A stretch of 64,000 bases of DNA from Pseudomonadota bacterium (GCA_023441105.1 JAEZQX010000438.1:7012-71011); one strand, 5' to 3'. Numbered from the stretch's first letter, positions 1 to 8,951 are shown. The notes: a model not told the origin generated them from the letters alone. A program made the numbers and translations.

Positions 1-144
1 GACATCGAGGCTGCCGACGATCGATCCGGGGCCGGAAACGTCGTCGATTGCGAATGGGAGGACCATGGCACCGATCCCCCGACCCGACGGAGCTTCCGCT
101 TCGCCGCCGCCGACCTCGTGCCGGTCTTGCAGCGGCCCGGCTGA
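1..144 (+). CDS. C-terminal end of a truncated unknown protein
   Basis: An open frame enters from the left edge and ends at TGA 142-144, giving 47 residues with no start in the window. The tail reads VVDCEWEDHGTDPPTRRSF and then FRFAAADLVPV. This vaguely resembles the end of small YodC/DUF2158-like proteins, where a C-x-W stretch is followed by a LxRxxF and LVxV segment. The match is too short to assign. It lies 42 bp upstream of the next small gene and on the same strand. Confidence 0.4.
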   Translation, partial: DIEAADDRSGAGNVVDCEWEDHGTDPPTRRSFRFAAADLVPVLQRPG

Positions 145-186
145 TCCGGACCCGGCGTTCGACCCGACCAGAAAAAGGAAAGCAGC

Positions 187-465
187 ATGTCGCGTTGGAT
201 CTTGCGGGCAGCGATCCTCTTTTCCTGCCTGGCCCTCCTGAGCGTTGCGGGGCTGTTGCTCGCCAGCGTGGAAGTCGCCAAGGATGGAGTGCCGGTAGTC
301 CTGTCTTCGCTGGCATTGGCTGCGCTCGCCATCTTCGCGATCCTGCTTGCCATAGGGACGTGGTGGAAGTGGCGCAAGTCGGCAGGGCCGGGCTCGCGGG
401 CCGGTGGCGACCCGATGCGGGCGAGAACGGCCGAAGAGATCGCCGGCGACCGTCAAAGCCTCTGA
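187..465 (+). CDS. small two-helix membrane protein, unknown function
   Basis: This 92-residue protein has two hydrophobic segments, about residues 6-27 and 36-57, joined by a short polar loop. The second is followed by a basic WWKWRK stretch and a polar C-terminal tail of about 30 residues. A good ribosome binding site (AAAAAGGAAAGC) sits just before the ATG. The arrangement suggests an inner-membrane hairpin with a cytoplasmic tail. No family is recognised. Its last 13 bp overlap the end of the convergent HupE-like gene. Confidence 0.6.
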   Translation: MSRWILRAAILFSCLALLSVAGLLLASVEVAKDGVPVVLSSLALAALAIFAILLAIGTWWKWRKSAGPGSRAGGDPMRARTAEEIAGDRQSL

Positions 466-1610
466 ACCACCAATACGACACTGGTGGCGAGGATCAGCGC
501 CGATAGCGCTTGCGGCAGCGAACTGCCCGGCCGCACGCCGCGCAGCCAGGCCAGCGCCGGGACCAGCAGCAGGACGACCAGCAACTGGCCGATCTCGATG
601 CCGACGTTGAACCATAGCAACGACGACAGCAGCGCGTCGTGAGGCAGGCCGATGTCGCGCAGGACGTTGGCGAAGCCGAAGCCATGGATGAGCCCGAAGG
701 CGAATGCCACTGCCCAGCGGCGCGACATCGGCTTCACGCGGGCGAGGTTCTCAGCCGCAACCCAGCCGATCGACAGCGCAATCAGCGCCTCGACCGGCGC
801 CGCCGGAACGCTCACCAGCTCGAGCGCTGCCGCACCGAGCGTGAGGCTGTGCGCGATCGTGAAGGCGGTCACGATGCGCACCAGGTTGCCGAGGCTGCCG
901 CCGGGCAACACCAGCGCGAGCAGGAACAGCAAGTGGTCCCAGCCTTCGAGGATGTGCTGGATCCCGAGCGGCAGGAAACCGAAGGCGCCGGTCGGCGCAT
1001 CGTCGGTGGCCGTGGCGGTCGGAGCGTTTCGGGCGGTCGGGGCGGTGGCGGACGGCGACCGGCCATCAGTCGCGATCGACGCCGCCGCCTGGAGATCGAA
1101 CGAGGCGGAGCGACGTTCGTCGGCGAGCAGCACCGGCTGGGCCAGCGGTCGCTCCTGGCCCGCCACTTGCAACTGCATCAGGACATGGGAGCCCTGCCCG
1201 ACGAAGTCGAATGAATCGTCCGTCACGTTGAGCACCCTGATCGGCGCCGGGCAGCGGAACTCGATGTGATAGGTGGTGCTGAGGCGCGGCGGCACCGGCG
1301 GCACGAAGTCGGCGGCGCCGGGGAGGCAGCGATGACCATCCGCCTCAATGCGCAGGTGCCGCGCCAGCATGCCGGTCATCCGGGCCGGATCGCCTGCGGC
1401 GGCGCCCGCCGGTCCACCCAGTGGGCTGCCTGGCGGGAGCGGCTGGCTGGCGGTCGTCAGGGAGTACTCCAGCCGCGTGTCGTCCACCGTGAGGGCGGCA
1501 AACGAGGTAGGGGCGCCGTCATGCGCCTGGGCCGGGCCGGTTGCCAGCACGATCAGCACCGCGGCAATCGACCGCGCGAGCGCGTACGCCGCCGCACGCG
1601 GGCCGTTCAT
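453..1610 (-). CDS. HupE/UreJ-2 family membrane protein
   Basis: The protein has about 385 residues. A signal peptide (AYALARSIAAVLIVLATGPAQA) is followed by a periplasmic domain of roughly 190 residues and about six membrane helices. The helical part carries HupE/UreJ-2 hallmarks: HILEGWDHLLFLLAL, TIAHSLTLG, GLIHGFGFANVLRD and FNVGIEIGQL, with conserved His and Asp residues in the membrane. Related HupE/UreJ proteins are linked to nickel or cobalt uptake, but this branch is largely uncharacterised. The start at 1610 is preferred because its ATG overlaps the upstream stop as ATGA. It is the last gene of a coupled leftward operon. Confidence 0.82.
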   Translation of the reverse strand: MNGPRAAAYALARSIAAVLIVLATGPAQAHDGAPTSFAALTVDDTRLEYSLTTASQPLPPGSPLGGPAGAAAGDPARMTGMLARHLRIEADGHRCLPGAADFVPPVPPRLSTTYHIEFRCPAPIRVLNVTDDSFDFVGQGSHVLMQLQVAGQERPLAQPVLLADERRSASFDLQAAASIATDGRSPSATAPTARNAPTATATDDAPTGAFGFLPLGIQHILEGWDHLLFLLALVLPGGSLGNLVRIVTAFTIAHSLTLGAAALELVSVPAAPVEALIALSIGWVAAENLARVKPMSRRWAVAFAFGLIHGFGFANVLRDIGLPHDALLSSLLWFNVGIEIGQLLVVLLLVPALAWLRGVRPGSSLPQALSALILATSVVLVVQRL

Positions 1611-2224
1611 GGCGACGCGAAGTCGGCGACGGCGCTCCATTCGCTGCCGACGAATCGCGAGATCAGGTAGATCCCGTCGTGCCCATCCGCGGACAGGTAC
1701 TGCGCCGTCCCTTCGGGAGTATCGCCGCCGAAGCGGACGGCGATCAGCGGGCCCTGTTTGCCGTGCAGGATGGCGCTGACCGCCGGTCGCTCCAGGCCGA
1801 AGGCGGCAGGCGTCATGCCGACCAGCTCCTTCTGCGACAGGTGGCGCAGCGGTGCCGACGTGTTCAGGAACTGCACTGCCAGTGACAGGTGACGGCCTGC
1901 CTCAGGCGTCACCTTGCCACCGCCTTCACGAATCCAGCTGCCGCCGTCGCGTACGAAGACGCTGCGCCGTCCGGCACGCAGCACCTCGACTTGCAGTACC
2001 GCTTCCGGCGGCTCCCGCATGAGCCCGCGCGCCTCGAATTCCACCAGCTGCCGCTGGCGCGGCAAGGCGCCGGTCACGACCATGACGATCAGGTAGGCGA
2101 GGGCGAGCAACGCCAGCAGACTGGCCTGCCATCGGCGACCGAGGACACGGCGGTGACCGGTCGCGGCGAGCGGAGCAGGGCCTGCCACCGGCGGCGCATC
2201 GGCGCGGGCCGCGGATCCGCTCAT
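1607..2224 (-). CDS. membrane-anchored DUF4340-like protein of the ABC operon
   Basis: This 205-residue protein has one hydrophobic segment near residues 36-55 (SLLALLALAYLIVMVVTGAL) and a periplasmic remainder. Segments such as GSWIREGG, FLNTSAPLRHL and AAFGLERPAVSAIL resemble DUF4340-type proteins, which often follow GldG-like genes. The chosen start ATG overlaps the stop of the GldG-like gene as ATGA, and its own stop overlaps the next ATG the same way, so it is translationally coupled on both sides. It is probably an accessory subunit of the exporter. The role is inferred from context. Confidence 0.6.
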   Translation of the reverse strand: MSGSAARADAPPVAGPAPLAATGHRRVLGRRWQASLLALLALAYLIVMVVTGALPRQRQLVEFEARGLMREPPEAVLQVEVLRAGRRSVFVRDGGSWIREGGGKVTPEAGRHLSLAVQFLNTSAPLRHLSQKELVGMTPAAFGLERPAVSAILHGKQGPLIAVRFGGDTPEGTAQYLSADGHDGIYLISRFVGSEWSAVADFASP

Positions 2225-3771
2225 CGTCGCCGCCACCAGGTCAGCAGGCCACCGGCAACCGCCAGCAACGGCAGCGCGACCACGATCAGCAGGAACACCG
2301 CTTTCATCTGCGCGTTCGACAGCACGATCATCGGCGGGACGGGAATGCGGGTCGGCACCGTCGTCAGCCGCTCCTCCCGCAGCAACCAGCGCGTCATTGC
2401 CAGGGCGAGGTCGCTGTTGGCCAGGTAGGGCAGGAACGAATTGCTCGCGAAGTCGCTGTCGCCGACCACGATGGCGCGCATCGGGACGGAGTCCGGCGTC
2501 GCTTCGGCGAGGCGTCCCTCGATCGCCGCCGCCAGCAGTCGCGGACCGGTGGCAGCCGGCGCGGCGAGCTCCGGGTCCGGCTCCTCCGCCGACGGTGGCG
2601 GCGATCCCGCTCCCGGCACCGTCTCCACCGGGCGGACGTAGCTGTCGCGACTGCTCGAGAAGAGCGGGATGCGGGTCAAGCCCGCCGCCGGTGGTCTTTC
2701 GGCCAGCGGTCGGGCCCCGGGGAAGAAGCTCATCGACAGGTTGCGCGTGAGCGGACTCGAGGCGTAGCTCGTGACCGCAACCATCTCGGCGTCGGTTGCA
2801 TAGTGGCTCAGCGGGTCGACCACCACCTGCGCGGGCAGGGCGAGGCCGAAACGCTCCAGCAGCCGGCCCATCTCGGGGTCCGGCACGAAGCCGAGGTCGA
2901 GAAGCGCAAGCAGCGCACCACCACCAGCCAGGAAGCGGCTGATCGCCAGCGATTCGGCGGGCAGGAACGTGGTGCGCGGGCCGGGAATCGCCAGCAGCCT
3001 GCAGGCGGCGGGCAGTTCCGGGCTGGTGGCCAGCGCCACCTTGCGGACCTCGTAGCCCTGCGCCTCGAGCGCGCGGCGCAGCCGGCCGATCCCATGGCCC
3101 GTCGTCATCACCACGGCCGAGGAGGCGTCGTCGTGGCTGTGATCCGAGACGCTTTCCAGATGGGTGTGGAACTCGAAGTTGTCGATCGGCAGCTCGTTGT
3201 GTCCTTCCAGGAAGCAGACCGTTTGCAGGTCGGTGCGCAGCAGGCGCTGGATGCCGATCGCGATCTGGCGCTCGTCGGTGGTTTCGACCTGGACCCGGCG
3301 TCCGTCCGCCTCGAGCACAGCGGTGTTGGTCGCTCGCAGGCCGGCAGCCCTGGCTGCGGCGGGCTCGCGGTCCGGATCGATGACCCGCAACTGCAGCCGC
3401 GGATTGCTGCGCGCCATCTGCTCGAGCACGGTGCGCAACCGCTGGCTGCTGGGATCCTGCGCGCGCAGGAAGTAGGTGAGTGCCACCGGACGCTGGAGTT
3501 CCTCGACGACCTTCAGCGCCTGTCCCGACGGCGTGTAGGTCTTCTCGCGGGTCAGGTCGATGTGAACGTCATGCAGCACGATGGCCACGTTGGCCAGCAC
3601 CGCGACGCCGATGGCGACGAGGATCACGCCGAGCTGGTAGAGCAGGTTGGTCGCGCGGCCCCAGCGGCTCTGCAGCGGCAGCCGCCATCCGACTGCGAGC
3701 AGGATGCCGACGGCGAGCAGCCAGCCGACGAACCATGAAAGGGCAGCGACGTCGAGCGGTCCGTGCTCCAA
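2221..3771 (-). CDS. GldG-like ABC-2 exporter auxiliary protein
   Basis: The protein has 516 residues. Two membrane helices lie near the N-terminus (about residues 10-30 and 45-68), a large periplasmic region follows, and a C-terminal helix (KAVFLLIVVALPLLAVAGGLL) ends in a basic tail. The motifs LTREKTYTPSGQ, LRVIDPDREP and VCFLEGHNELPI are typical of the GldG/ABC-type periplasmic auxiliary family. Such proteins work with a GldF-type permease and a GldA-type ATPase, both encoded directly upstream. The substrate is unknown. It starts 12 bp after the permease stop. Confidence 0.8.
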   Translation of the reverse strand: MEHGPLDVAALSWFVGWLLAVGILLAVGWRLPLQSRWGRATNLLYQLGVILVAIGVAVLANVAIVLHDVHIDLTREKTYTPSGQALKVVEELQRPVALTYFLRAQDPSSQRLRTVLEQMARSNPRLQLRVIDPDREPAAARAAGLRATNTAVLEADGRRVQVETTDERQIAIGIQRLLRTDLQTVCFLEGHNELPIDNFEFHTHLESVSDHSHDDASSAVVMTTGHGIGRLRRALEAQGYEVRKVALATSPELPAACRLLAIPGPRTTFLPAESLAISRFLAGGGALLALLDLGFVPDPEMGRLLERFGLALPAQVVVDPLSHYATDAEMVAVTSYASSPLTRNLSMSFFPGARPLAERPPAAGLTRIPLFSSSRDSYVRPVETVPGAGSPPPSAEEPDPELAAPAATGPRLLAAAIEGRLAEATPDSVPMRAIVVGDSDFASNSFLPYLANSDLALAMTRWLLREERLTTVPTRIPVPPMIVLSNAQMKAVFLLIVVALPLLAVAGGLLTWWRRR

Positions 3772-3783
3772 GGCTGCAGCCTC

Positions 3784-4485
3784 CTAGCGGCGTGCCAGCG
3801 AACGCACGGCCACGAACAAGGCAAGCGCCGTCACCGTGACGAAGAAGCCGAAGTCCGAGGCGTACATTGCGCCGGTGGCAAACGGGGTGAAGCGCGCCAG
3901 CAGGGACAGGCTGATGAAGACGCGCTCCAGCCCGGTGGGCAGGAGCTGCGCCAGCGAATCCAGCGTCCACAGCAGGAAGGAGGCGCCGATCGCAAGTATG
4001 GCCGCCACCACCTGGTTCGACGTCATCGCCGAGAACATGATGCCGATCGCCACCAGCGTCGCGCCGAGCAGCGCGAGCCCGAGATAGCCGCCGTAGATCG
4101 CGCCCCAGTCGGGCAGGCCGAACCAGCCGAGCACCGCGGCGTAGGCGCCGGTGGCGGCGATCATGACGAGCACGGCCGCCAGGCTGGCGACGAATTTGGC
4201 GAGCACCAGCTGGCCTTCGCGCACCGGCGCGGTCAGCAGCAACTCGAGGGTGCCCTGCTTGCGTTCCTCGGCGAAGCTGCGCATGGTGATGATCGGCACC
4301 AGCAACAGCAGCAGGCCGGCTGCCTGGAAGAAGATGTGCACCAGGCTGGCGGCGCTGGTCGCAAAGAGCGTCAAGGTGAACGAGTAGCCCATCAGGAAGA
4401 GAAACACGGCGATCAGGGCCCAGGCGATCGGCGAAAGGAACAGGGCGCGCAGCTCCTTGTCGACGAGCACGGCGAACGATCTCAC
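3784..4485 (-). CDS. ABC-2 type permease (GldF/NosY-like)
   Basis: This 233-residue protein has about six membrane helices. It begins with MRSFAVLVDKELRALFLSP, the usual cytoplasmic entry helix of ABC-2 permeases, and contains TMRSFAEERKQGTLELLLTAP, the conserved coupling region. It pairs with the ATPase gene immediately upstream, whose stop codon overlaps this ATG as ATGA. With the GldG-like protein it should form an inner-membrane exporter or membrane-remodelling complex. Nothing in the sequence shows the substrate. Confidence 0.85.
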   Translation of the reverse strand: MRSFAVLVDKELRALFLSPIAWALIAVFLFLMGYSFTLTLFATSAASLVHIFFQAAGLLLLLVPIITMRSFAEERKQGTLELLLTAPVREGQLVLAKFVASLAAVLVMIAATGAYAAVLGWFGLPDWGAIYGGYLGLALLGATLVAIGIMFSAMTSNQVVAAILAIGASFLLWTLDSLAQLLPTGLERVFISLSLLARFTPFATGAMYASDFGFFVTVTALALFVAVRSLARR

Positions 4486-5237
4486 GCGTGCCTCGCCGCA
4501 GCCCCGGACGGCTGCTCGTCCGTCGTCAGCTGCAGGAAGACCTGCTCGAGCCCGCCCGGCGGCAGGCCGGCGAGCGACAGCACGTCGAGCAGGCGTCCGT
4601 CCAGCAGGATGGCCGCGCGATCGGCGACCCGTTCGATCTCGGCAAGGACGTGCGAGCTGACGAGGATGGCAACCTCGCCGGCGAGCAGGCGGATGGTCTC
4701 GCGCAGCTCGATGATCTGGCGCGGATCGAGCCCGTTGGTCGGTTCATCGAGCAGCAGCAGGGCGGGCCGGCCGAGCAGTGCCTGCGCGATGGCGACCCGT
4801 TGCCGGAAGCCGCGCGACAACTTGCCGATCAGCGTCGACTGCACCCGCTGCAGCGACAATCGTTCGACGACCTCTTCCACGGCGCGCGCGAGCGCCGGGC
4901 GTGCCAGCCCGCGCACCCTGCCCATGAAGAACAGGAACTCCTGCGTTCGCATTGCCGTGTACAGCGGCACGTCTTCAGGGACATAGCCGATGCGGCGACG
5001 TGCCTCGAGGCCTTCCTGCACCACGTCGAATCCCGCCACCCGGATCTGCCCGGCGCTCGGACGAAGGTAGCCGGCGATCATCCTCAGGATGGTGCTCTTG
5101 CCCGAACCGTTCGGCCCGAGCAGCCCGACGACCTCGTTGCGGGCGAGCACCAGGTCGAACGACTCGACGACCCGCCGCCCGCCGAACGCCTTGCCCAGGC
5201 CGCTCGCAACGAGGATCGGTATTTCCGGCTGGCTCAG
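4482..5237 (-). CDS. ABC transporter ATP-binding protein, probable CTG start
   Basis: The ATPase has about 251 residues: Walker A GLLGPNGSGKST, Q-loop region, signature LSRGFRQRVAIAQAL, Walker B ALLLLDEPTNGLD and switch histidine in SSHVLAEIE. It energises the adjacent permease. No ATG, GTG or TTG lies close to the conserved N-terminus (PEIPILVASGLGKAFGG). The frame is open back into the upstream gene, but the natural junction is CTGA at 5237-5234, exactly where the other genes of this operon have ATGA. A CTG start coupled to the preceding TGA is therefore the best guess. A start inside the upstream gene (ATG at 5336) is the alternative. Confidence 0.85.
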   Translation of the reverse strand: MSQPEIPILVASGLGKAFGGRRVVESFDLVLARNEVVGLLGPNGSGKSTILRMIAGYLRPSAGQIRVAGFDVVQEGLEARRRIGYVPEDVPLYTAMRTQEFLFFMGRVRGLARPALARAVEEVVERLSLQRVQSTLIGKLSRGFRQRVAIAQALLGRPALLLLDEPTNGLDPRQIIELRETIRLLAGEVAILVSSHVLAEIERVADRAAILLDGRLLDVLSLAGLPPGGLEQVFLQLTTDEQPSGAAARHA

Positions 5238-6187
5238 TCGTAGTACTCCGGCGCCTTCTTCATCGCCTTGAATGCATCCGGATCGTGGGCGGTGAAGAAG
5301 TCCGCCTTCTCGGTGGCCATCATGGTGCGAATCCATTCATAGGCCGTGAAGAAGCCTTGCGGGTTGTAGGCCAGGACCAGGTTGGGCGGGATGTTCTTCT
5401 CGACGTTCTCGCGGAAGTAGGCATTGTCCCCGGTGAGAATGGTCGTCCCGCGGTTCTTGAGCTTGACGACCATCATCTGGCTGCCCGGCGTGTGCGCCAC
5501 CCAGCGCTTGATCACGATGCTGCCATCGCCATAGAGATCCATGTCGCCTTCGAGCAGCACCATCTTCTGGGCGTTCGCATAGGTGGATTCGTTGCTGCGC
5601 AACGGCAGGATGTCCCCGACCACGTAGGAGTTGCCGGTTCCGGGAGCCGGCCAGAGGGCATTCTGCAATTCCGACTTCTGCACGACGATGGTCGAGTTCG
5701 GGAACTTGCCGACGTTGCCGCCGTGGTCCAGGTGCAGGTGGCTGGGGACGACGTAGGCGATGTCGTCCGGCGTCAGGCCGATCTTCTTCAACTGCACGTC
5801 GATGGCCATGTCCGGCGTCATGGCGGGCTTCATCGCTGCATTCGCCTTGCCCCACCAGTTCGGATCGTTGATCAGCTTGTCGTTGTTGCCGGTGTCGAAG
5901 AGGACGTTGCCCTTGGGATGCTTGATGACATAGAAGCCGACCGGCACGGTGATCGGCGGATCCATGGGCGCGAAGTTGAGCAATGCTCCCTTGCCGACCG
6001 TCAAGGCTCCGGAGCTGAAGCCGTAGAGGCGGATGTCCCCGCCCTCGCTGGCGGCCTGCGCGATTCCCGGCGCCGTGACCGCCGCCTTCTCCTGTGCCTG
6101 CGCGGTACCGAACCCTGTCACCAGCGCAGCCGCCGTCAACCCAATCCACAATCCCCGGCCACGCGATCTTGTACGTTCCCGATTCAT
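5234..6187 (-). CDS. exported metallo-beta-lactamase-fold hydrolase, AHL-lactonase-like
   Basis: The protein has 317 residues with a signal peptide (GLWIGLTAAALVTGFGTAQA, cleavage near AQA|QE). The metal-binding motif SHLHLDHGG (His150, His152, Asp154, His155), FDTGNN and TGDNAYF place it in the group that includes N-acyl-homoserine lactonases and related lactonases. A strong GGAGAG site precedes the ATG at 6187, which sets the start. It is the first gene of the leftward operon. Acting in the periplasm, it could open a lactone or hydrolyse another ester. Quorum quenching is possible but unproven. Confidence 0.78.
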   Translation of the reverse strand: MNRERTRSRGRGLWIGLTAAALVTGFGTAQAQEKAAVTAPGIAQAASEGGDIRLYGFSSGALTVGKGALLNFAPMDPPITVPVGFYVIKHPKGNVLFDTGNNDKLINDPNWWGKANAAMKPAMTPDMAIDVQLKKIGLTPDDIAYVVPSHLHLDHGGNVGKFPNSTIVVQKSELQNALWPAPGTGNSYVVGDILPLRSNESTYANAQKMVLLEGDMDLYGDGSIVIKRWVAHTPGSQMMVVKLKNRGTTILTGDNAYFRENVEKNIPPNLVLAYNPQGFFTAYEWIRTMMATEKADFFTAHDPDAFKAMKKAPEYYD

Positions 6188-6407
6188 GGAATTCTCTCCT
6201 GGGTGCGCCAGCCAGAGCGTTGCCGGCGGGAATTTAGTGTAGCGCTGAACATGCGCTTGCGCTTGCCGAACGCTTGACAAGGATTGCGACCTGCCGCGAG
6301 ATTCACGGCTGCGCAGCGCGTAGCCGCGACAGTTTCATCACGCGGTGACACTTTTCGACATTGCTAACTGCCGGGCTCGGCAAGAAACGTTTGAAGGGAC
6401 CGTTCAA

Positions 6408-8951
6408 GTGGAACTTCTTCTCGTCGGTTTCCTCCACCCCCTGCACGGCTCGGATCACGTCATCGCGATGCTGGCGGTTGGCTTGTTGGCGGTCCAGCGC
6501 GAACGCCGTGCCGGTTGCCTGCTGGCGGCTGCATTCGCCGGGGCGATGCCGGTCGGCGCACTCGCGGGATTGCCGGCGTTTTTCGACGCCTTCGGTCCGG
6601 GTTCCGCGCTCCTGGAGACCGGCGTCGCCGTCTCGACGCTTGCGGTGGCCGCTGCCTGCCTCGTCCGGCCACTGCGACAGCGGGCGTTCCTGCTGCTCGC
6701 GCTGGCCGGGTTGCTGCACGGGCTCGCTCACGGAAAGGAATCAGGTGCTGCGACCGTCGCGGCAGCCTTGCCTTTTGTCGCCGGCATGATGGCATCGACG
6801 CTGCTCCTGCACCTGGGGGGAGCCGCCATCGGCAGGTTGCTGCTGGCGCGGTGGTTGTCCTCGCGGCTTGCGCCGACGTTTCTCGGCAGCGGTCTGCTGG
6901 TGCCGCAGGCCGCTCTGGCGCAGCCGGCCGCGGCTTCGTTCGAGCTCGGCACCATCGAGGTGACGGGCAACTACGACAATGCCGTCGGCACCTCGGATGC
7001 GGCATCGGCAGGAAGGGTGACCTCCAACCTCCTGTCCACCCGCCCGCTCCTGCGTCCGGCCGAAGTGCTGGAGTACGTTCCGGGGCTGATCGTCACCCAG
7101 CATTCGGGCGACGGCAAGGCCAACCAGTACTTCCTGCGCGGCTTCAATCTGGACCACGGCACCGACTTTGCAACGCATGTGGACGGGATGCCGGTCAACC
7201 TGCCCACGCATGCCCACGGCCACGGCTATACCGACCTGAACTTCCTCATCCCGGAGCTGATCGATACCATCGACTATGCCAAGGGGCCGTACCGCGCGGC
7301 CAGCGGCGACTTCGCGTCGGCCGGGTCGGCGCGGATCGGCCTGAAGAACCGGCTATCCGGGCCGACCGGCATGCTGACGGTCGGGGAAAACGGCTATCGT
7401 CGTTTCTTTGCCGGCCATTCGCTGCCGCTGGCGCGCACTGCCGACGCTGCCGGGGGGCCTACGCTGCTGCTCGGCGCCGAAGTGCAGCGCTACGATGGTC
7501 CCTGGACCGTGGCGCAGGACCACAGCCGCGCCAACGGCGTCGTCCGGCTTTCCGACGGCACGCGTCGCGACGGCTGGTCGGCCACGCTGATGGGCTACGA
7601 CGCCCGCTGGACCGCCACCGATCAGGTGGCGCAACGCGCGGTCGACAGCGGCGCCATCGACCGTTACGGATCTCTCGATCCCACCAGCGGCGGGCGGAGT
7701 TCCCGCTACAGTGCCAGCGGCGGCTGGCGGCGTTCGGTGACCGACGGCTCGTTCGATGTCTCGGCCTACGCCATGCACTATTCGCTCGACCTGTTCTCGA
7801 ACTTCACCTACTTCCTCGACGACCCGGTGCAGGGCGACCAATTCGAGCAGCGCGATCGCCGCAACGTCTTCGGCTTGACGGCGAGCCGGCTCTGGCACGG
7901 CAGCCTCGGCTCCCGCCCCATGACCAACGAGCTGGGCCTGCAGACCCGCCACGACCGGATCGCCGTCGGACTCTACGACACGGTGGCGCGTGAGCGGACG
8001 GCCACGACGCGGGACGACCGGGTCCGACAGCAGAGCTATGGCCTGTACTGGGAAAACGGCATCGAGTGGCATGAGCGCCTGCGCAGCGTGGCAGGCGTGC
8101 GCGCCGATCGCTACCGCTTCGATGTCGATGCAGACTTGAGCGAGAACAGCGGCCGGGGGCAGGACTCGCTGGTGTCGCCGAAGCTGTCGCTGATCGCCGG
8201 CCCCTGGTTGAAGACCGAAACCTTCGTCAACTGGGGCCGGGGATTTCACAGCAACGATGCGAGGGGCACGGTGACGCGACTCGACCCGGGATGCCTGCGA
8301 ACGAGCCCGCTCGACGAATGCGCCGTGAGTCCGGTGCCCGGCCTGGTACGCAGTACCGGCTATGAAATCGGCGTGCGCAGCGAAGCCATCCGCGGACTGC
8401 AGAGCTCCCTGTCCCTGTGGCGGCTCGACATCGGCTCCGAGCTCGTCTTTGTCGGCGATGCAGGCACCACCGAGCCGAGCCGGCCGAGCCGGCGGCATGG
8501 CGTCGAGTTCAGCAACCGCTACCTGCCGAGGTCCTGGCTGCTGGTGGACCTGGATCTCGCCTGGAGCCACGCCAGGTTCGACGACGACGATCCTGCCGGC
8601 AACGCGATTCCCGGATCTGTCGGGCGGGTCGGATCCTTGGCGGTGACCGTGCGCGATGTCGGTCCATGGAGCGGCACGTTCGCCTTGCGATACCTTGGCG
8701 AGCGACCGCTGGTCGAGGACAACAGCGTTGTCGCGGGCGCCTTCACGCTGGCGAACTTGCGGATCGGCTATCGATTCAGCAGGGAGATCGAGACCTTCCT
8801 GGACGTATTCAACCTGTTCGACCGCAAGGCGGCCGACATCGAATACTTCTACGAATCGCGGTTGCGCAACGAGGCCGCGGCGGTGGCCGACCGGCATTTC
8901 CATCCTGTCGAGCCGCGCACCATCCGGCTTTCCGTGAGATTGACGCTCTGA
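6408..8951 (+). CDS. HupE/UreJ-like permease domain fused to a TonB-dependent receptor
   Basis: One 847-residue frame contains two unlike parts. Residues 1-150 are hydrophobic and carry HPLHGSDHVIAMLAVGL and LLHGLAHGKE, typical of HupE/UreJ metal permeases. From about residue 182 (TIEVTGNYD) it is a TonB-dependent receptor: a plug with YVPGLIVTQHSGDGKANQ and LRGFNLDHGTDF, then a long barrel ending LSVRLTL. The join, residues 150-172 (SSRLAPTFLGSGLLVPQAALAQ), looks like a signal peptide ending in ALA-Q. An internal TTG at 6855 could therefore start a separate receptor. The GTG at 6408 is chosen because AAGGGA lies 8 bases upstream; a GTG at 6345 is the alternative. It is divergent from the lactonase operon. 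Likely outer-membrane uptake of a metal complex. Confidence 0.8.
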   Translation: MELLLVGFLHPLHGSDHVIAMLAVGLLAVQRERRAGCLLAAAFAGAMPVGALAGLPAFFDAFGPGSALLETGVAVSTLAVAAACLVRPLRQRAFLLLALAGLLHGLAHGKESGAATVAAALPFVAGMMASTLLLHLGGAAIGRLLLARWLSSRLAPTFLGSGLLVPQAALAQPAAASFELGTIEVTGNYDNAVGTSDAASAGRVTSNLLSTRPLLRPAEVLEYVPGLIVTQHSGDGKANQYFLRGFNLDHGTDFATHVDGMPVNLPTHAHGHGYTDLNFLIPELIDTIDYAKGPYRAASGDFASAGSARIGLKNRLSGPTGMLTVGENGYRRFFAGHSLPLARTADAAGGPTLLLGAEVQRYDGPWTVAQDHSRANGVVRLSDGTRRDGWSATLMGYDARWTATDQVAQRAVDSGAIDRYGSLDPTSGGRSSRYSASGGWRRSVTDGSFDVSAYAMHYSLDLFSNFTYFLDDPVQGDQFEQRDRRNVFGLTASRLWHGSLGSRPMTNELGLQTRHDRIAVGLYDTVARERTATTRDDRVRQQSYGLYWENGIEWHERLRSVAGVRADRYRFDVDADLSENSGRGQDSLVSPKLSLIAGPWLKTETFVNWGRGFHSNDARGTVTRLDPGCLRTSPLDECAVSPVPGLVRSTGYEIGVRSEAIRGLQSSLSLWRLDIGSELVFVGDAGTTEPSRPSRRHGVEFSNRYLPRSWLLVDLDLAWSHARFDDDDPAGNAIPGSVGRVGSLAVTVRDVGPWSGTFALRYLGERPLVEDNSVVAGAFTLANLRIGYRFSREIETFLDVFNLFDRKAADIEYFYESRLRNEAAAVADRHFHPVEPRTIRLSVRLTL

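Noticed and set aside
6188..6407. A cobalamin or nickel riboswitch before the HupE-TonB receptor gene
   Set aside because: The divergent gap is short and lacks the conserved core elements of these riboswitches by eye.
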